Positions 9,290 to 18,325 of a stretch of DNA of 64,000 bases are shown here, in pieces. Under the pieces are notes generated by a model. The model had not been told where the DNA came from and did not search any database. It saw nothing but the letters and a program-made list of their open reading frames with translations. The translations under genes and the position numbers were made by a program. The stretch is from Vreelandella stevensii S18214 (GTDB taxonomy: Bacteria; Pseudomonadota; Gammaproteobacteria; Pseudomonadales; Halomonadaceae), in assembly GCF_000275725.1 (NCBI RefSeq), contig NZ_AJTS01000036.1, forward strand, positions 1-64,000, in the 5' to 3' direction. How positions within the stretch are numbered: the stretch's first letter is position 1; each line of letters begins with the position of its first letter.

Positions 9290-11761
9290 TCACTGTGCCA
9301 ACCCTCCCAGGCGCTGCAACGCCTCATCATAAAGCCCCGTCAGCAGTAGCGCCCCTTGGGCATTTACCCGGAACTGACCATAGCGCGCCGCTTCGTAGCG
9401 CTCGGCATGTCCCTCCTGAAAGAAGAAGGCGTCGGTGGCAAAGCGCACCTGCCCATGGCGCAGGCGAAACACCAGGCGGCGCTCGTCACTGGCCAAGGGT
9501 GAGCCATCGTCCAGGCGCTGAAAACGAGCAACCTGCGCATCGTCCAGACGCACCACGACCTCGCCATTCAGGGCGTCAGGAAGGGCCTGGGAGTGATCTT
9601 CGTAAAGCGCCTGCCGCAACCGCTGGGCCAGCGCAAAGTCGAGCGCCATGTAATCGCCCTGCATCAAGGAACGCGGGTCCACCGGTGCCAGCGCCAGGTA
9701 GACGATTTCGCCTTCGGCCAGGTGGCGCTCCTTCTGCCAGATGGCAGCATTGACGGTCGCCAGCACCAGCAGCGTGGAGAGCATCAGCGCCCAGCGAAAG
9801 CGGCTGGCACGGGCACGGCGCTCCAGCGGTCTGGAGTCAGCCTTGAGCGCGCGCCTCGCCAGCAGTCCACGCGCCCCCAACACCGCTATTCCCAGCAATA
9901 GCAGCAGCCCGGATTTGGCCAGTAGCGAAAGGTCCAGCCAGTAGTAATAGTGCCCCAGTGCCACCAGCCACAGCACCACGCCTGCGCCCAACACCAGCCG
10001 CTGGCCCAGGGCGTATCCGAGCAACAGCAGCGCCAGCCCGGCGCTCAGCCCCGGCACGTAGAAGGCCAGCCCAGCCGTGAACAGCGCGGCGGCATAGGCA
10101 AGCCTGCGTGAAGCGGGGGTCACGGCACACGCGGTAAGCGCACGATGTACCACCCACAGCAGGGCGCTCCCCGCCAGCAGGGTCGTGACACCGCGCACCA
10201 GCCCTGGCCAACGGGACGCCGTACCCAACAAGCTATCCAGCCCGCTGGGCGCCATGGCGTATAGCAGGCCTTGCACGGCCATCAGCCCCATCAGCAAGCC
10301 CAGCCCCCAGGCGTGCATCGCCTCCGGGTGGCCACGCCCCCACGAATACCCATGCCAAACGCTGACCACCGCCAACAGGATCAGGCCGCTGGCGGCAGCT
10401 CCCATACCGTGGAGTGCCAGAGCCATATACAGCGCTATGCAGGCCAGCAACGTGGCCACGAAACGGTGCAACGCGCTGGGCATCACCACGGCCAGGCCGA
10501 CCTGCAGCATCCACAGCAGCCAGACGCTCTTCCAGGTACCGTTCCAGGCACTGTTCCAACCACTGTTCCAAAAACTCTCCGAGCCAGCTCCCCAACTACT
10601 CGCCAGCAACGCCCACGCCACCAGAAACTGCCCTGTCAGGCTGAAGACCAGCGCCAGATGCGTCATCACGTCGTGCGAGCGCATTTTCCGTAGCACGCTA
10701 AAGCCAAGCCCAAGGCAGCCCAGCCCCATCATCAGCGTCAGGGGGCCGCTGTCGATGACGGCCACCAACAGCGTTGCCACGAACCCCAACAAACACAGCG
10801 CAGCCAGCCACCCGGCCACGGCCTGTACACCTCTCAGCAGCCATGGCAGCGGGCCTTCTCCCGCCATGCGCTTCAACCAGGCCACGCTCAACATGCCCAT
10901 CGCGGTGACGGCCAAGGCCATCATCAGCAGGCCAATCGCGTAGCCGTCACTCGACAGCCAATAACGTGCCATCAGCCACAGGACCAGCACCATCACCGAC
11001 AGGCACCCTCCCGCCAGCATGAACAACTCCAGGCGAAGGTATCGATATACCCCATACAGCAGCGCCAGCCAGGCGCCATAAACGGCTACAGGCAGAAAAG
11101 CGTGGGTCAACGCGCCCGACAGCCCGTGCATCATCAGCAGGGTCACCGGCACCCCGCTGCCCAACGCCAGCACGCGCAGCGCCCAGTCCGCTGGCCAGCC
11201 CCGCCGCTGCACGCCCCACTCCCAACCGGCCAGCGCCACGCTATTGACCACCGCCAGTCCCCACAGGCCCGCCACTTGAGGCCATCCCAACGCCCCCCAT
11301 AACCCCCAAACGCTGGCATAGAGCCAGATGGCCATGTTCACCAGCCCCCACCACAGTAGCCACAGCCCACTCAGGCGGGCCATGACTACCCAAGGCAGAG
11401 CCAATACCGCCCAACCCGCAAACAGTTGCCACGGGTCTGCCCCGGTTTGATACACCTGCCCGACCAGCGCCAGCAGCACACCCACCACGCACACCGCCAT
11501 GCATAGCGCCAACTGCCTGCCCCTGGGCCGCCAGGCCTGCCACAGCGCCATGCCCACGGCCAGCAACAGCACGGTTTGCAGCAAGCCCAGCCGCGCCCAG
11601 CGTCCCATGCCGGCCCAGTGGTAGGCCACGAAAAACAGCAGCGCACCGGCAAGGGTCAGGCAGCCCAGCCAAGGCAGCAGCCGCATGAACAGCTGGTGCC
11701 AGTCCGCGCTCGTTGGGTAGCTCAGGGGGTTCTGCTCATCAACTCTTGAAGGCATACGCAT
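9290..11761 (-). CDS. Polytopic membrane protein with DUF2157, DUF4401 and GDYXXLXY modules
   Basis: About 823 residues. An N-terminal DUF2157-like region with helices starts after ADWHQLFMRLLPWLG; the middle is a long series of about 20 hydrophobic segments rich in Trp, Leu and Gly, like DUF4401; the C-terminal 170 residues are a soluble domain containing MQGDYMALDFALAQ, the GDYXXLXY signature. In many bacteria these modules are neighbouring genes, so this is a fusion. Function is unknown; it is presumably in the cytoplasmic membrane with the tail outside. The start is unsure: ATG at 11761 or 11755, neither with a strong ribosome-binding site. It is divergent from msrP. Confidence 0.7.
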   Translation of the reverse strand: MRMPSRVDEQNPLSYPTSADWHQLFMRLLPWLGCLTLAGALLFFVAYHWAGMGRWARLGLLQTVLLLAVGMALWQAWRPRGRQLALCMAVCVVGVLLALVGQVYQTGADPWQLFAGWAVLALPWVVMARLSGLWLLWWGLVNMAIWLYASVWGLWGALGWPQVAGLWGLAVVNSVALAGWEWGVQRRGWPADWALRVLALGSGVPVTLLMMHGLSGALTHAFLPVAVYGAWLALLYGVYRYLRLELFMLAGGCLSVMVLVLWLMARYWLSSDGYAIGLLMMALAVTAMGMLSVAWLKRMAGEGPLPWLLRGVQAVAGWLAALCLLGFVATLLVAVIDSGPLTLMMGLGCLGLGFSVLRKMRSHDVMTHLALVFSLTGQFLVAWALLASSWGAGSESFWNSGWNSAWNGTWKSVWLLWMLQVGLAVVMPSALHRFVATLLACIALYMALALHGMGAAASGLILLAVVSVWHGYSWGRGHPEAMHAWGLGLLMGLMAVQGLLYAMAPSGLDSLLGTASRWPGLVRGVTTLLAGSALLWVVHRALTACAVTPASRRLAYAAALFTAGLAFYVPGLSAGLALLLLGYALGQRLVLGAGVVLWLVALGHYYYWLDLSLLAKSGLLLLLGIAVLGARGLLARRALKADSRPLERRARASRFRWALMLSTLLVLATVNAAIWQKERHLAEGEIVYLALAPVDPRSLMQGDYMALDFALAQRLRQALYEDHSQALPDALNGEVVVRLDDAQVARFQRLDDGSPLASDERRLVFRLRHGQVRFATDAFFFQEGHAERYEAARYGQFRVNAQGALLLTGLYDEALQRLGGLAQ

Positions 11762-11931
11762 GGAGTCCACAGGGGCCAACGCTTGGCCAGTTAGACATGA
11801 CGCCAGTCAGCGCCAAAGCGATATAAAGGTTATACACTGAAACAGAAGTGGAGAACTTCTCCTGCCATCCATCGTCAAAGGTGACGCTCTTCTTGCACCT
11901 TGGACATGCTCTTCTACGCAGAGGCTCCCCC

Positions 11932-12948
11932 ATGCTGATAAAAATTGCCAAGCCCAGTGATTTGAAAGAATCGGATGTCACCCCGGAATCCATCTATCTG
12001 TCGCGCCGACAATTCATGGGCGGCATGGCGGGGCTGGGGGCTGGGCTTGCGCTGTCGGGGCACGCACGCGCCAATGCGGACTATTCGGATGTGCCAGCAG
12101 GCAGCGGCCCACAGTGGCTACAGCAAAAGATCGGCGATACCCAGTGGGGAGCCGTGACTCCCAGCGACCCCGATACAGACACCCTAACCCCCTTCGACGA
12201 TGCCAGCGGCTATAACAACTTTTATGAGTTCGGCACCGGAAAAACCGACCCCGCCCGCCGGGCTGGCAGTTTAAAAACCGAGCCCTGGAGCGTGGTGGTC
12301 GATGGCGAGGTGAACAACGGCGGTCGCTTTGCGCTGGAAGACCTCGTCAGCCCTACCCGGTTCGAAGAGCGCATCTACCGCTTGCGCTGCGTGGAGGCGT
12401 GGTCGATGGTCATTCCCTGGCTGGGCATTCCGCTGGCCGATATCATCACCCGCGCCGAGCCCACCAGCAAAGCCAAGTACGTGCGCTTCGAAACCCTGGT
12501 GGACCCAGAGCAGATGCCTGGCCAGCGCTCGTCGTTTTCGCTGATCGACTGGCCTTACGTGGAGGGCCTGCGCATGGATGAAGCCATGCACCCGCTGACC
12601 CTGATGGCGCAGGGCATGTATGGCCGCGAACTGCCCAACCAGAACGGCGCACCGCTGCGCCTGGTGGTGCCCTGGAAGTACGGGTTCAAGAGCATCAAGT
12701 CGATCGTGCGCATTTCGCTGGTCGAAGAGCAGCCGATGAACTCCTGGCAGCTGATTGCCCCCAACGAGTACGGCTTCTATGCCAACGTCAACCCGGAAGT
12801 GGATCACCCCCGCTGGAGCCAGGCCACCGAACGCCGCCTGCCCAACAGCTTGTTCAGCCCCAATACCATGGACACCCTGATGTTCAACGGCTACGCCGAC
12901 GAAGTGGCCGAGCTGTATGCCGGCCTGGACTTGAGAGCCAACTACTGA
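11932..12948 (+). CDS. msrP: Periplasmic methionine sulfoxide reductase, molybdopterin subunit MsrP
   Basis: A 338-residue MsrP (YedY). It starts [19 protein letters not shown] and has a twin-arginine signal with SRRQFMGG (residues 24-31), so it is exported folded with its cofactor. The molybdenum-ligating cysteine is C153 in [22 protein letters not shown] and the [15 protein letters not shown] tail are typical of the family. It reduces Met-O in envelope proteins damaged by oxidants, taking electrons from MsrQ. The start was set at 11932 because the family N-terminus begins there and AGAGG lies upstream. Its stop codon overlaps the msrQ start by one base (TGATG), indicating translational coupling. 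Confidence 0.96.
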   Translation: MLIKIAKPSDLKESDVTPESIYLSRRQFMGGMAGLGAGLALSGHARANADYSDVPAGSGPQWLQQKIGDTQWGAVTPSDPDTDTLTPFDDASGYNNFYEFGTGKTDPARRAGSLKTEPWSVVVDGEVNNGGRFALEDLVSPTRFEERIYRLRCVEAWSMVIPWLGIPLADIITRAEPTSKAKYVRFETLVDPEQMPGQRSSFSLIDWPYVEGLRMDEAMHPLTLMAQGMYGRELPNQNGAPLRLVVPWKYGFKSIKSIVRISLVEEQPMNSWQLIAPNEYGFYANVNPEVDHPRWSQATERRLPNSLFSPNTMDTLMFNGYADEVAELYAGLDLRANY

Positions 12949-13571
12949 TGGCCACACCACGCACCTGGTGGCTATGGCGCGGCGGCGTGTTCCTGGCCGC
13001 GCTGACCCCCCTGCTGTACTGGAGCGGTCAGGTGGCCAGCAACGCCGCTGGCCCGGAACCCGGGCGCTACCTGCTACTGAACCTGGGCATTGGCGCGCTT
13101 TGGCTATTGCTGATGACCCTGAGCCTGACCCCGCTGACCAAGCTCACCCGCTGGAAAGGCTTCAACCTGATCCGGCGGCAGTTGGGGCTGTGGACCCTCG
13201 CTTACGCGACCCTTCACCTGCTGAGCTATGCCCTGTTCATTCTGGGGCTGAACTGGGCCCTGCTGGGCAGTGAGCTGGTCAAGCGGCCCTACATCGTGGT
13301 GGGCATGATCGCCCTGCTGGGGCTGGCCGTGCTGGGGGCAACCTCCAACCGCTGGTCGATGCAGCGGCTGGGCAAACGCTGGAAGCCCCTGCACAAGTTT
13401 GCCTACGTCATCCTCGCCCTGGTACTGCTGCACTTCTTCTGGGTGGTACGCGCCGACCTGCGAGAATGGGCCGTGTATGCCGCCGTTTCCGCCCTGATCA
13501 TGGCGACCCGCCTACCGCCAGTGGCACGCACGCTGCCCAAGCTGCGACAGCGTGCCAGTCAGCTCAGGTAG
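12948..13571 (+). CDS. msrQ: Heme-binding membrane subunit MsrQ
   Basis: A 207-residue integral membrane protein of the MsrQ (YedZ) family with about six helices. Candidate heme-ligating histidines lie in YATLHLLSYALF (about residues 85-96) and in KPLHKFAYVILALVLLHFFW (about 147-166). MsrQ passes electrons from the quinone pool or flavin reductase to MsrP in the periplasm. The 1-base overlap with msrP and the lack of any gap support a two-gene operon. It ends three bases before the convergent mdaB stop. Confidence 0.95.
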   Translation: MATPRTWWLWRGGVFLAALTPLLYWSGQVASNAAGPEPGRYLLLNLGIGALWLLLMTLSLTPLTKLTRWKGFNLIRRQLGLWTLAYATLHLLSYALFILGLNWALLGSELVKRPYIVVGMIALLGLAVLGATSNRWSMQRLGKRWKPLHKFAYVILALVLLHFFWVVRADLREWAVYAAVSALIMATRLPPVARTLPKLRQRASQLR

Positions 13572-13573
13572 CA

Positions 13574-14152
13574 CTAACCGAACACGCGACGCAAATGGCG
13601 ACGATACTCCGCCTTGTCGCGCTCGACGTCCGGTGCCTTGATGACATCGTTGGCGATGAACGTGGGCTGGGCGGCCAGCCCGACGAACTGCTGGGATTTG
13701 TGGAACGCAAAGTAGACGCCATCGACCCCGCGCCCTTCAAAGAAGTTGCCCGGCTCATCGAAAGCTTCGGCGGGGGCATTCCAGGTCAACGACAGCATGT
13801 AGTGGCGGCCCTGCAGCAGCCCGCCGCTGCCGTACTGCTTGGAAGGGTCCTGACGCGAACGGCCATCGCTTGCGTACAGCGCGCCATGCCCCTCGGTAAA
13901 GACTTCATCGATATAGCGCTTGACCGTCCAGGGCGCGCCCATCCACCAGCCGGGCATCTGGTACACGATGGTGTCGGCCCACAGGTAGTGCTGTACTTCG
14001 GCAGCAGTCTCGTAGCCTTGCTCGATGACCGTCTCGCGCACGTCATGCCCCAGTTCCAGCAGGGTTTCCTTTGCGACGGCATGCAGCGTATTGTTGAGTT
14101 CACCACCAGAGTGGGCAAACGCTTTACCGCCATTGATCAACAGTATCTTCAT
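13574..14152 (-). CDS. mdaB: NAD(P)H-dependent quinone reductase MdaB
   Basis: A 192-residue flavodoxin-like protein that follows E. coli MdaB closely (193 residues): MKILLINGGKAFAHSGGELN, the segment WADTIVYQMPGWWMGAPW, EVFTEGHGALYASDGR, and YMLSLTWNAPAEAF are all recognisable. MdaB is a cytoplasmic FAD-dependent two-electron quinone reductase that limits redox cycling. The ATG at 14152 was preferred over the GTG at 14161 because GAGGTG sits eight bases before it. It is divergent from a LysR-type regulator across 165 bases holding a good LysR box, so it is probably the regulator's target. Confidence 0.95.
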   Translation of the reverse strand: MKILLINGGKAFAHSGGELNNTLHAVAKETLLELGHDVRETVIEQGYETAAEVQHYLWADTIVYQMPGWWMGAPWTVKRYIDEVFTEGHGALYASDGRSRQDPSKQYGSGGLLQGRHYMLSLTWNAPAEAFDEPGNFFEGRGVDGVYFAFHKSQQFVGLAAQPTFIANDVIKAPDVERDKAEYRRHLRRVFG

Positions 14153-14193
14153 GGCTGACACCTCACTGTGTTGTCGATTGGCTCGCTTGACGT

Positions 14194-14237
14194 TTCACTG
14201 CGAGCCATTGAGTGGGCGATATTGTGCAGTGAACAAT
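14194..14237. promoter_or_regulatory. Candidate LysR operator between mdaB and lysR
   Basis: The 17-bp element ATTGTGCAGTGAACAAT (14221-14237) is a perfect 5-7-5 inverted repeat of the T-N11-A kind used by LysR-type regulators. A second inverted pair, TTCACTGC (14194-14201) and GCAGTGAA (14226-14233), has half sites 32 bases apart, about three helical turns. Both lie between the divergent starts. Binding by the neighbouring LysR protein is inference. Confidence 0.55.
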
Positions 14238-14317
14238 GCCTTGGAAACAGCGCTCATCCCGCAAGAGACTCTTGCACAAAAATCAACTATCACTTGCCAC
14301 GACCAGGCCTGGTAGCC

Positions 14318-15214
14318 ATGAAAAGTACTCTGGAAGAGCAGCAAGCCTTCATTACCGTCGTGGACTGTGGCTCGATCACCGCCGCCGCCGAGCAGTTGGC
14401 CATGACGGTCTCCGGCGTCAGCCGCGCCCTGCACCGGCTGGAGCAGAAGCTGGGCACCACGCTCCTGCGCCGCACCACCCGGAGGCTGGAGCTGACGGAA
14501 GAAGGCGACACCTTTCTGGCCCACTGCCGCAGCATCCTGGCCGCCGTGGAAGCGGCCGAAGAGGCCGTGCAGGACCGCCATCAGCAGCCCAGCGGGCGGC
14601 TGCGCATCAATGCCGCGCCCAGCTTCATGCAATTCGTGGTGGTGCCGCTGATCGAGGAGTTTCGCGCCCGCTACCCGCAAATCACCCTGGAGCTGGATAC
14701 CCATGACCGCTTTGTAGACCTGCTGGAACAGCGGGTCGACCTGGCCATTCGCATTGGCGCGCTGGAAGATTCGTCGCTCCATGCGCGCCCCCTGGGCCAC
14801 AGCGCCCTGCGCGTGCTGGCCAGCCCCGCCTACCTGGCGCGCCATGGCACCCCTTCTCAGGTAGCGGAACTGGCCCAGCACACCCTGCTCGGCTTCAGCC
14901 AGCTGGACCACCTCAACCGCTGGCCGTTGAACGGCGCCAATGGCCAGCCGCTGCATATCACGCCCACCCTGGCGGCATCCAGCGGCACCACTCTGCTGGA
15001 GCTGGCAATCTCAGGCGTCGGTATCGTTTGCCTGGCCGATTTCATGACCCAGGCCCCACGCCAGCGTGGCGCACTGGTGGAAGTGTTGCCCGACCACACC
15101 ACGCTGATCACACAGCCCATCCATGCCGTCTATTACCGGCAGGCCACGCTTTCCCATCGCACCCGGCTATTCATGGAGTTTCTGGCCGAGCGGCTGCCAC
15201 CGCATTACGTTTAG
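14318..15214 (+). CDS. LysR-family transcriptional regulator
   Basis: A 298-residue regulator. The N-terminal winged helix-turn-helix spans about residues 1-60 (AFITVVDCGSITAAAEQL, SGVSRALHRLEQKLGTTLL, RTTRRLELTEEG) and is followed by the linker helix and a type 2 periplasmic-binding-like effector domain (LRINAAPSFMQFVVVPLIEE, DLAIRIGALEDSSLHARPL). The start at 14318 places the helix-turn-helix at its normal distance from the N-terminus. It reads away from mdaB, the usual arrangement for a regulator with one adjacent target, probably sensing an electrophile or quinone; the ligand is not known. The downstream locus is decayed. Confidence 0.92.
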   Translation: MKSTLEEQQAFITVVDCGSITAAAEQLAMTVSGVSRALHRLEQKLGTTLLRRTTRRLELTEEGDTFLAHCRSILAAVEAAEEAVQDRHQQPSGRLRINAAPSFMQFVVVPLIEEFRARYPQITLELDTHDRFVDLLEQRVDLAIRIGALEDSSLHARPLGHSALRVLASPAYLARHGTPSQVAELAQHTLLGFSQLDHLNRWPLNGANGQPLHITPTLAASSGTTLLELAISGVGIVCLADFMTQAPRQRGALVEVLPDHTTLITQPIHAVYYRQATLSHRTRLFMEFLAERLPPHYV

Positions 15215-15260
15215 CAGCGCGCTACGGGCCAACATCGCTTAATCCACACCGCTGCCCTAA

Positions 15261-16253
15261 GATGCAGAGATAGCACACCACCCACACGAGGCTACCCATG
15301 ACGGTTGCTGCGCTGAACGCCCCACCTTTGCCCTCCAGCGCGCCATCGATGAAGGCATCGTCGATGGCCCCCGCATCTTTCCGGCAGGCGCCATGATTTC
15401 CCAGACCTCTGGCCACGGCGACTTTCGCCTACGTCACGAGGTGCCCAGAGGCAGCAACACGCCGCTCAGCGAACAGGAACGCCAAGGCGTCGCGGCCATT
15501 GCCGATGGTGAAGACGAAGTCCTGCGACGCACCCGGGAGCAGCTCATGCTGGGCGCGTCGCAAATCAAGCTGATGGCGGGCGGCGGCGTGGCTTCCCTCT
15601 ACGACCCACTCGACAGCACCCAGTTTACCGAACGCGAACTGCGCGCCGCCGTGGAGGCCGCCGACGACTGGGGCACCTACGTGATGGTGCACGTCTACAC
15701 CTCCAGAGGCATACAGCGAGCGCTGCGAGCCGGGGTTAAATCCATCGAACACGGCCAGCTGGCTGATGAAGAATCCGCCCGCATGATGGCCGGTGAAGGT
15801 GCCTGGTGGAGCCTGCAGCCCTTTCTGCAAGACGAAGATGCCAACGTCTACCCAGACGCCGCCCGCCGAGAAGCCCAGCGGCAAGTCGCCGAAGGCACCG
15901 TCCGTGCCTACGAGCTGGCCCAGCGTTTCAACATCCACACCGCCTGGGGCACCGACATCCTGTTCAGCCCTCAGAATACGCCCAACCAATTGCGCCAGCT
16001 CGCCAAGCTCACGCGCTTCTACGACCCGCTTACCGTACTGGCCATGGCCACCGGGCGTAACGGCGAACTGCTGGCTCTTTCCGGCCCACGCAACCCCTAC
16101 CCCGGCACGCTCGGCAAAATCGAGCCCGGCGCCTGGGCAGACCTGCTGTTGGTCGACGGCGACCCCAGCCGTAACCTGGACTTCCTGAACGACCCCGAGC
16201 AGAACCTGCGCCTGATCATGAAAGGCGGGCGTATTTATAAAGACACCCGCTAG
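15261..16253 (+). pseudogene. 5'-truncated amidohydrolase (imidazolonepropionase-like)
   Basis: From about 15327 one frame reads FALQRAIDEGIVDGPRIFP, GAMISQTSGHGDFR, then IKLMAGGGVASLYDP, VMVHVYTSRGIQRAL, SIEHGQLAD, AWGTDILFSP and GRNGELLALSG, ending PGAWADLLLVDGDPSRN. This is the C-terminal two thirds of a metal-dependent amidohydrolase. The first 100 or more residues, including the HxH metal ligands of the first strand, are missing: the frame is closed by TAA at 15258, and the ATG with a ribosome-binding site at 15298 is in another frame. A short product from the ATG at 15393 is possible but would lack the active-site histidines. I read it as a remnant. Confidence 0.75.
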
Positions 16254-16273
16254 CCCCAGCGCCAACACAAGCG

Positions 16274-16390
16274 CTAGAACGCCATGACTTCGACCACCCA
16301 ATCGATGAATACGCGCAGTTTGGCGCTGACGTGTCGGTTGGGGGGAAAGGCGATGTACATCGGCATGGGGGCGATTCCAGCAAAGCCCTA
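16274..16390 (-). pseudogene. 3' fragment of a LysR-family regulator gene
   Basis: On the minus strand, from about 16390 to the TAG at 16276-16274, the translation is [20 protein letters not shown] followed by [13 protein letters not shown]. This is the standard C-terminus of LysR-type regulators (Y-P-x-x-R-H-x-S-x-K-x-R-x-F-x-D). Upstream the frame meets a stop and the homology fades, so only about 35 codons survive. It lies tail to tail with the truncated amidohydrolase, suggesting one deletion event removed most of a regulator and its divergent target. Confidence 0.65.
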
Positions 16391-16743
16391 CCCCAACTGG
16401 ATGGCGGTCGGCGTCACATGGCTGGCGGGATTCGACTTTGAAATCAAGGTCATTGCAAGGCTGCCCACGACTTAGCCAATACACTTCAAATGATGCGTAT
16501 CAAGCGAAGGGGCAGCACTCCCCCAACGCGATAGCTCCTCATTTTGGACTCCTGATGGATCAGCTAAATCTCGACTACACGGTGGTCATTTTTGCCTGTC
16601 TCGCCTTTACTGCCGGATTGGCAAGGTCCGGAAAGCCAATCCCAGTCAGTGAAAGGGCCAGCTAGTACGAACACTGAGGGTGTGAGTCGGCGATCACACC
16701 GCCCGCTGTCGACCCTTGCCTCACCGAACACCCGAAGCGGCGT
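16391..16743. other. Gene-free stretch with possible relic coding sequence
   Basis: These 353 bases hold no gene I can support. A plus-strand frame from the ATG at 16555 starts MDQLNLDYTVVIFACLAFTA, which has the look of the first helix of a TauE/SafE (TSUP) permease, but it ends after 36 codons without the rest. It may be another relic in the same decayed locus. Confidence 0.3.
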
Positions 16744-17772
16744 TTAAAACCCCAACAAGCGGCGGCGTATCGGCCGAACAGCCACTATCATCAGCACTGC
16801 CAAGGCCAGCCACTCTAACCAGTGCGGTAGCAACTCTTGCACTTGTTTTGCCTGCTCCATTGGGCTCCAGCCAGCCATGCCAACGGCCACATCAAATAGC
16901 CAACCTACCAGCACCGTAACGCAGAGCACACTGGCAAGGTACACTGCCAGGGCAGGAGTGCCCAACTCACGGCGCAAGATAGCCAGCGTAGCCAAGCTGG
17001 TAATCGGCCCTGCCAGCAAGAACACCAGCGCCATTCCAGGGGAGATCCCCGCCAACAACAGCCCTGCTGCCACTGGCGTCGCCGCTGCCGCGCAAATGTA
17101 AAGCGGAATACCCACCACTGCCATCAGCATCAGCGCCCACAGGCCACCCGAAAAACGCACCAACGTATCCGGCGGCACCAGCGTGACCAGCACACCGGCC
17201 AGCAGCAACCCGGCAAACATCCACACACTGATGTCGTCCAGCAGATCGCTAAACGCATAGCGTAACCCTGCCCTAAGGCCGCTCGGCTCATCGACGTGTG
17301 CGCGTTGATCATGGCAACCACTTGAAGCGCAGCAGCCACCGGAAACCGCGGGGGCGGGTGCTGCTACGGCGGCTTCACGGGTCAAGCCTACTAGCAGGCC
17401 TGTCACAATCGCCGTTACCAACGCGCCGCCCACACGCACCAACGCCATCAGCGGGCCTAGCAGTGCGCTGGTGAGCAGGATCGAGTCCACACCCACACCA
17501 GGGGTGCTGATCAAAAACGAGGTAGTAGGCCCACGCCCTGCGCCACCACGGTGCAGCGCAATGGCGGTGGGAATCGCCCCACAGGAACACAGCGGCAGCG
17601 GCATACCAATCACCGCCGCCCGCACAATACTGCCAAGACCGCGCCCGCCCATCCAGCGCTGCAGCAGGCTGTCCGGTAGCCAAGCTTTAATCATCCCGGC
17701 AATGACCAGTCCCAACAGCAGCCACGGGGCTGCCGTTAGCGCAATTTGCAGCAGCTCGGCTATCAGCGTCAT
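16744..17772 (-). CDS. Permease of the SO_0444 / DUF318 group, probable metal efflux
   Basis: A 342-residue membrane protein with about eight to ten helices in two homologous halves. The first half has GMPLPLCSCGAIPTAIALH with a conserved Cys-Ser-Cys, the second GIPLYICAAAATPVAAGLLL. Between the halves is a soluble loop with GGCCASSGCHDQRAHVDE, a run of Cys and His able to bind soft metals. This matches the SO_0444-type Cu/Zn efflux permeases (ArsP-like fold). It is transcribed from a MerR-type promoter shared with the divergent regulator gene, which supports metal-induced expression. Which metal is exported cannot be told. Confidence 0.85.
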   Translation of the reverse strand: MTLIAELLQIALTAAPWLLLGLVIAGMIKAWLPDSLLQRWMGGRGLGSIVRAAVIGMPLPLCSCGAIPTAIALHRGGAGRGPTTSFLISTPGVGVDSILLTSALLGPLMALVRVGGALVTAIVTGLLVGLTREAAVAAPAPAVSGGCCASSGCHDQRAHVDEPSGLRAGLRYAFSDLLDDISVWMFAGLLLAGVLVTLVPPDTLVRFSGGLWALMLMAVVGIPLYICAAAATPVAAGLLLAGISPGMALVFLLAGPITSLATLAILRRELGTPALAVYLASVLCVTVLVGWLFDVAVGMAGWSPMEQAKQVQELLPHWLEWLALAVLMIVAVRPIRRRLLGF

Positions 17773-17808
17773 GTCATCACCTGCTTGTCCACTCTGGGAA
17801 TAAGGGCT

Positions 17809-17839
17809 AGCCTAAACCCTGTCATCGTTACAGGGTCAA
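17809..17839 (-). promoter_or_regulatory. MerR-type promoter and operator for the metal permease
   Basis: On the minus strand a -35 TTGACC (17839-17834) and a -10 TAGGCT (17814-17809) are 19 bp apart, the over-long spacer that MerR-family activators correct by twisting DNA. The spacer contains a perfect 7-7-7 dyad, ACCCTGT (17816-17822) and ACAGGGT (17830-17836). The arrangement matches zntA, copA and pbrA promoters. The -35 lies five bases before the divergent regulator's start codon. Confidence 0.85.
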
Positions 17840-17843
17840 GCCA

Positions 17844-18296
17844 ATGACACTCATCTACCGCATTGGAGAGGCGGCTACCCGCACAGGCTGCTCGCCGGAG
17901 AGTATTCGTCACTACGAAAAGCTGGGCCTGCTACCACCCCCGAAACGGGGTGAGCAGGGCTATCGTCATTACGACCAGGCAGCCCTTGAGCGCATCAGCT
18001 TCATTCGTCATGGCCGCAACCTAGGGCTAGACCTGCACAGCATCCAAGAACTGCTGGCGCTCTCCGACCGCCCTGACACCGACTGCGGCGCCGCTGATGC
18101 CATCGCCAGTCGTCATTTAGCGCATATGGAAGCGCGCATTGCCAAACTGCAAGCGCTGGCGGATGAACTACGCCAAGTGATTCATCAGTGCCGGGGCGGC
18201 AAAGCTGCCGACTGCCAAATCATTCAAACACTGTATGAGCACCAGCCTTCTTGCATCGACACTACCTGTGGTGAAAGCCAACCTTTATTAAAATGA
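17844..18296 (+). CDS. MerR-family metal-responsive regulator (ZntR/CadR/PbrR-like)
   Basis: A 150-residue MerR-type activator. The winged helix-turn-helix covers residues 5-75 (YRIGEAATRTGCSPESIRHY, YEKLGLLPPPKR). Cysteines at 81, 116 and 124 match the three-cysteine site of the PbrR/CadR/ZntR branch, with two more at 137 and 142 in a CadR-like tail. The predicted inducer is a divalent soft metal such as Zn, Cd or Pb. The start ATG at 17844 abuts the divergent promoter, so its own message may be nearly leaderless. The target is the permease across the dyad operator. Confidence 0.93.
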   Translation: MTLIYRIGEAATRTGCSPESIRHYEKLGLLPPPKRGEQGYRHYDQAALERISFIRHGRNLGLDLHSIQELLALSDRPDTDCGAADAIASRHLAHMEARIAKLQALADELRQVIHQCRGGKAADCQIIQTLYEHQPSCIDTTCGESQPLLK

Positions 18297-18325
18297 CGCT
18301 CGGCCATAGCCAAAAGGAATTACAT

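Noticed and set aside
16438-16665. 75-codon frame with a hydrophobic start (MDQLNLDYTVVIFACLAF)
   Set aside because: Resembles only the first helix of TSUP permeases and stops soon after; treated as possible relic in the gene-free stretch.
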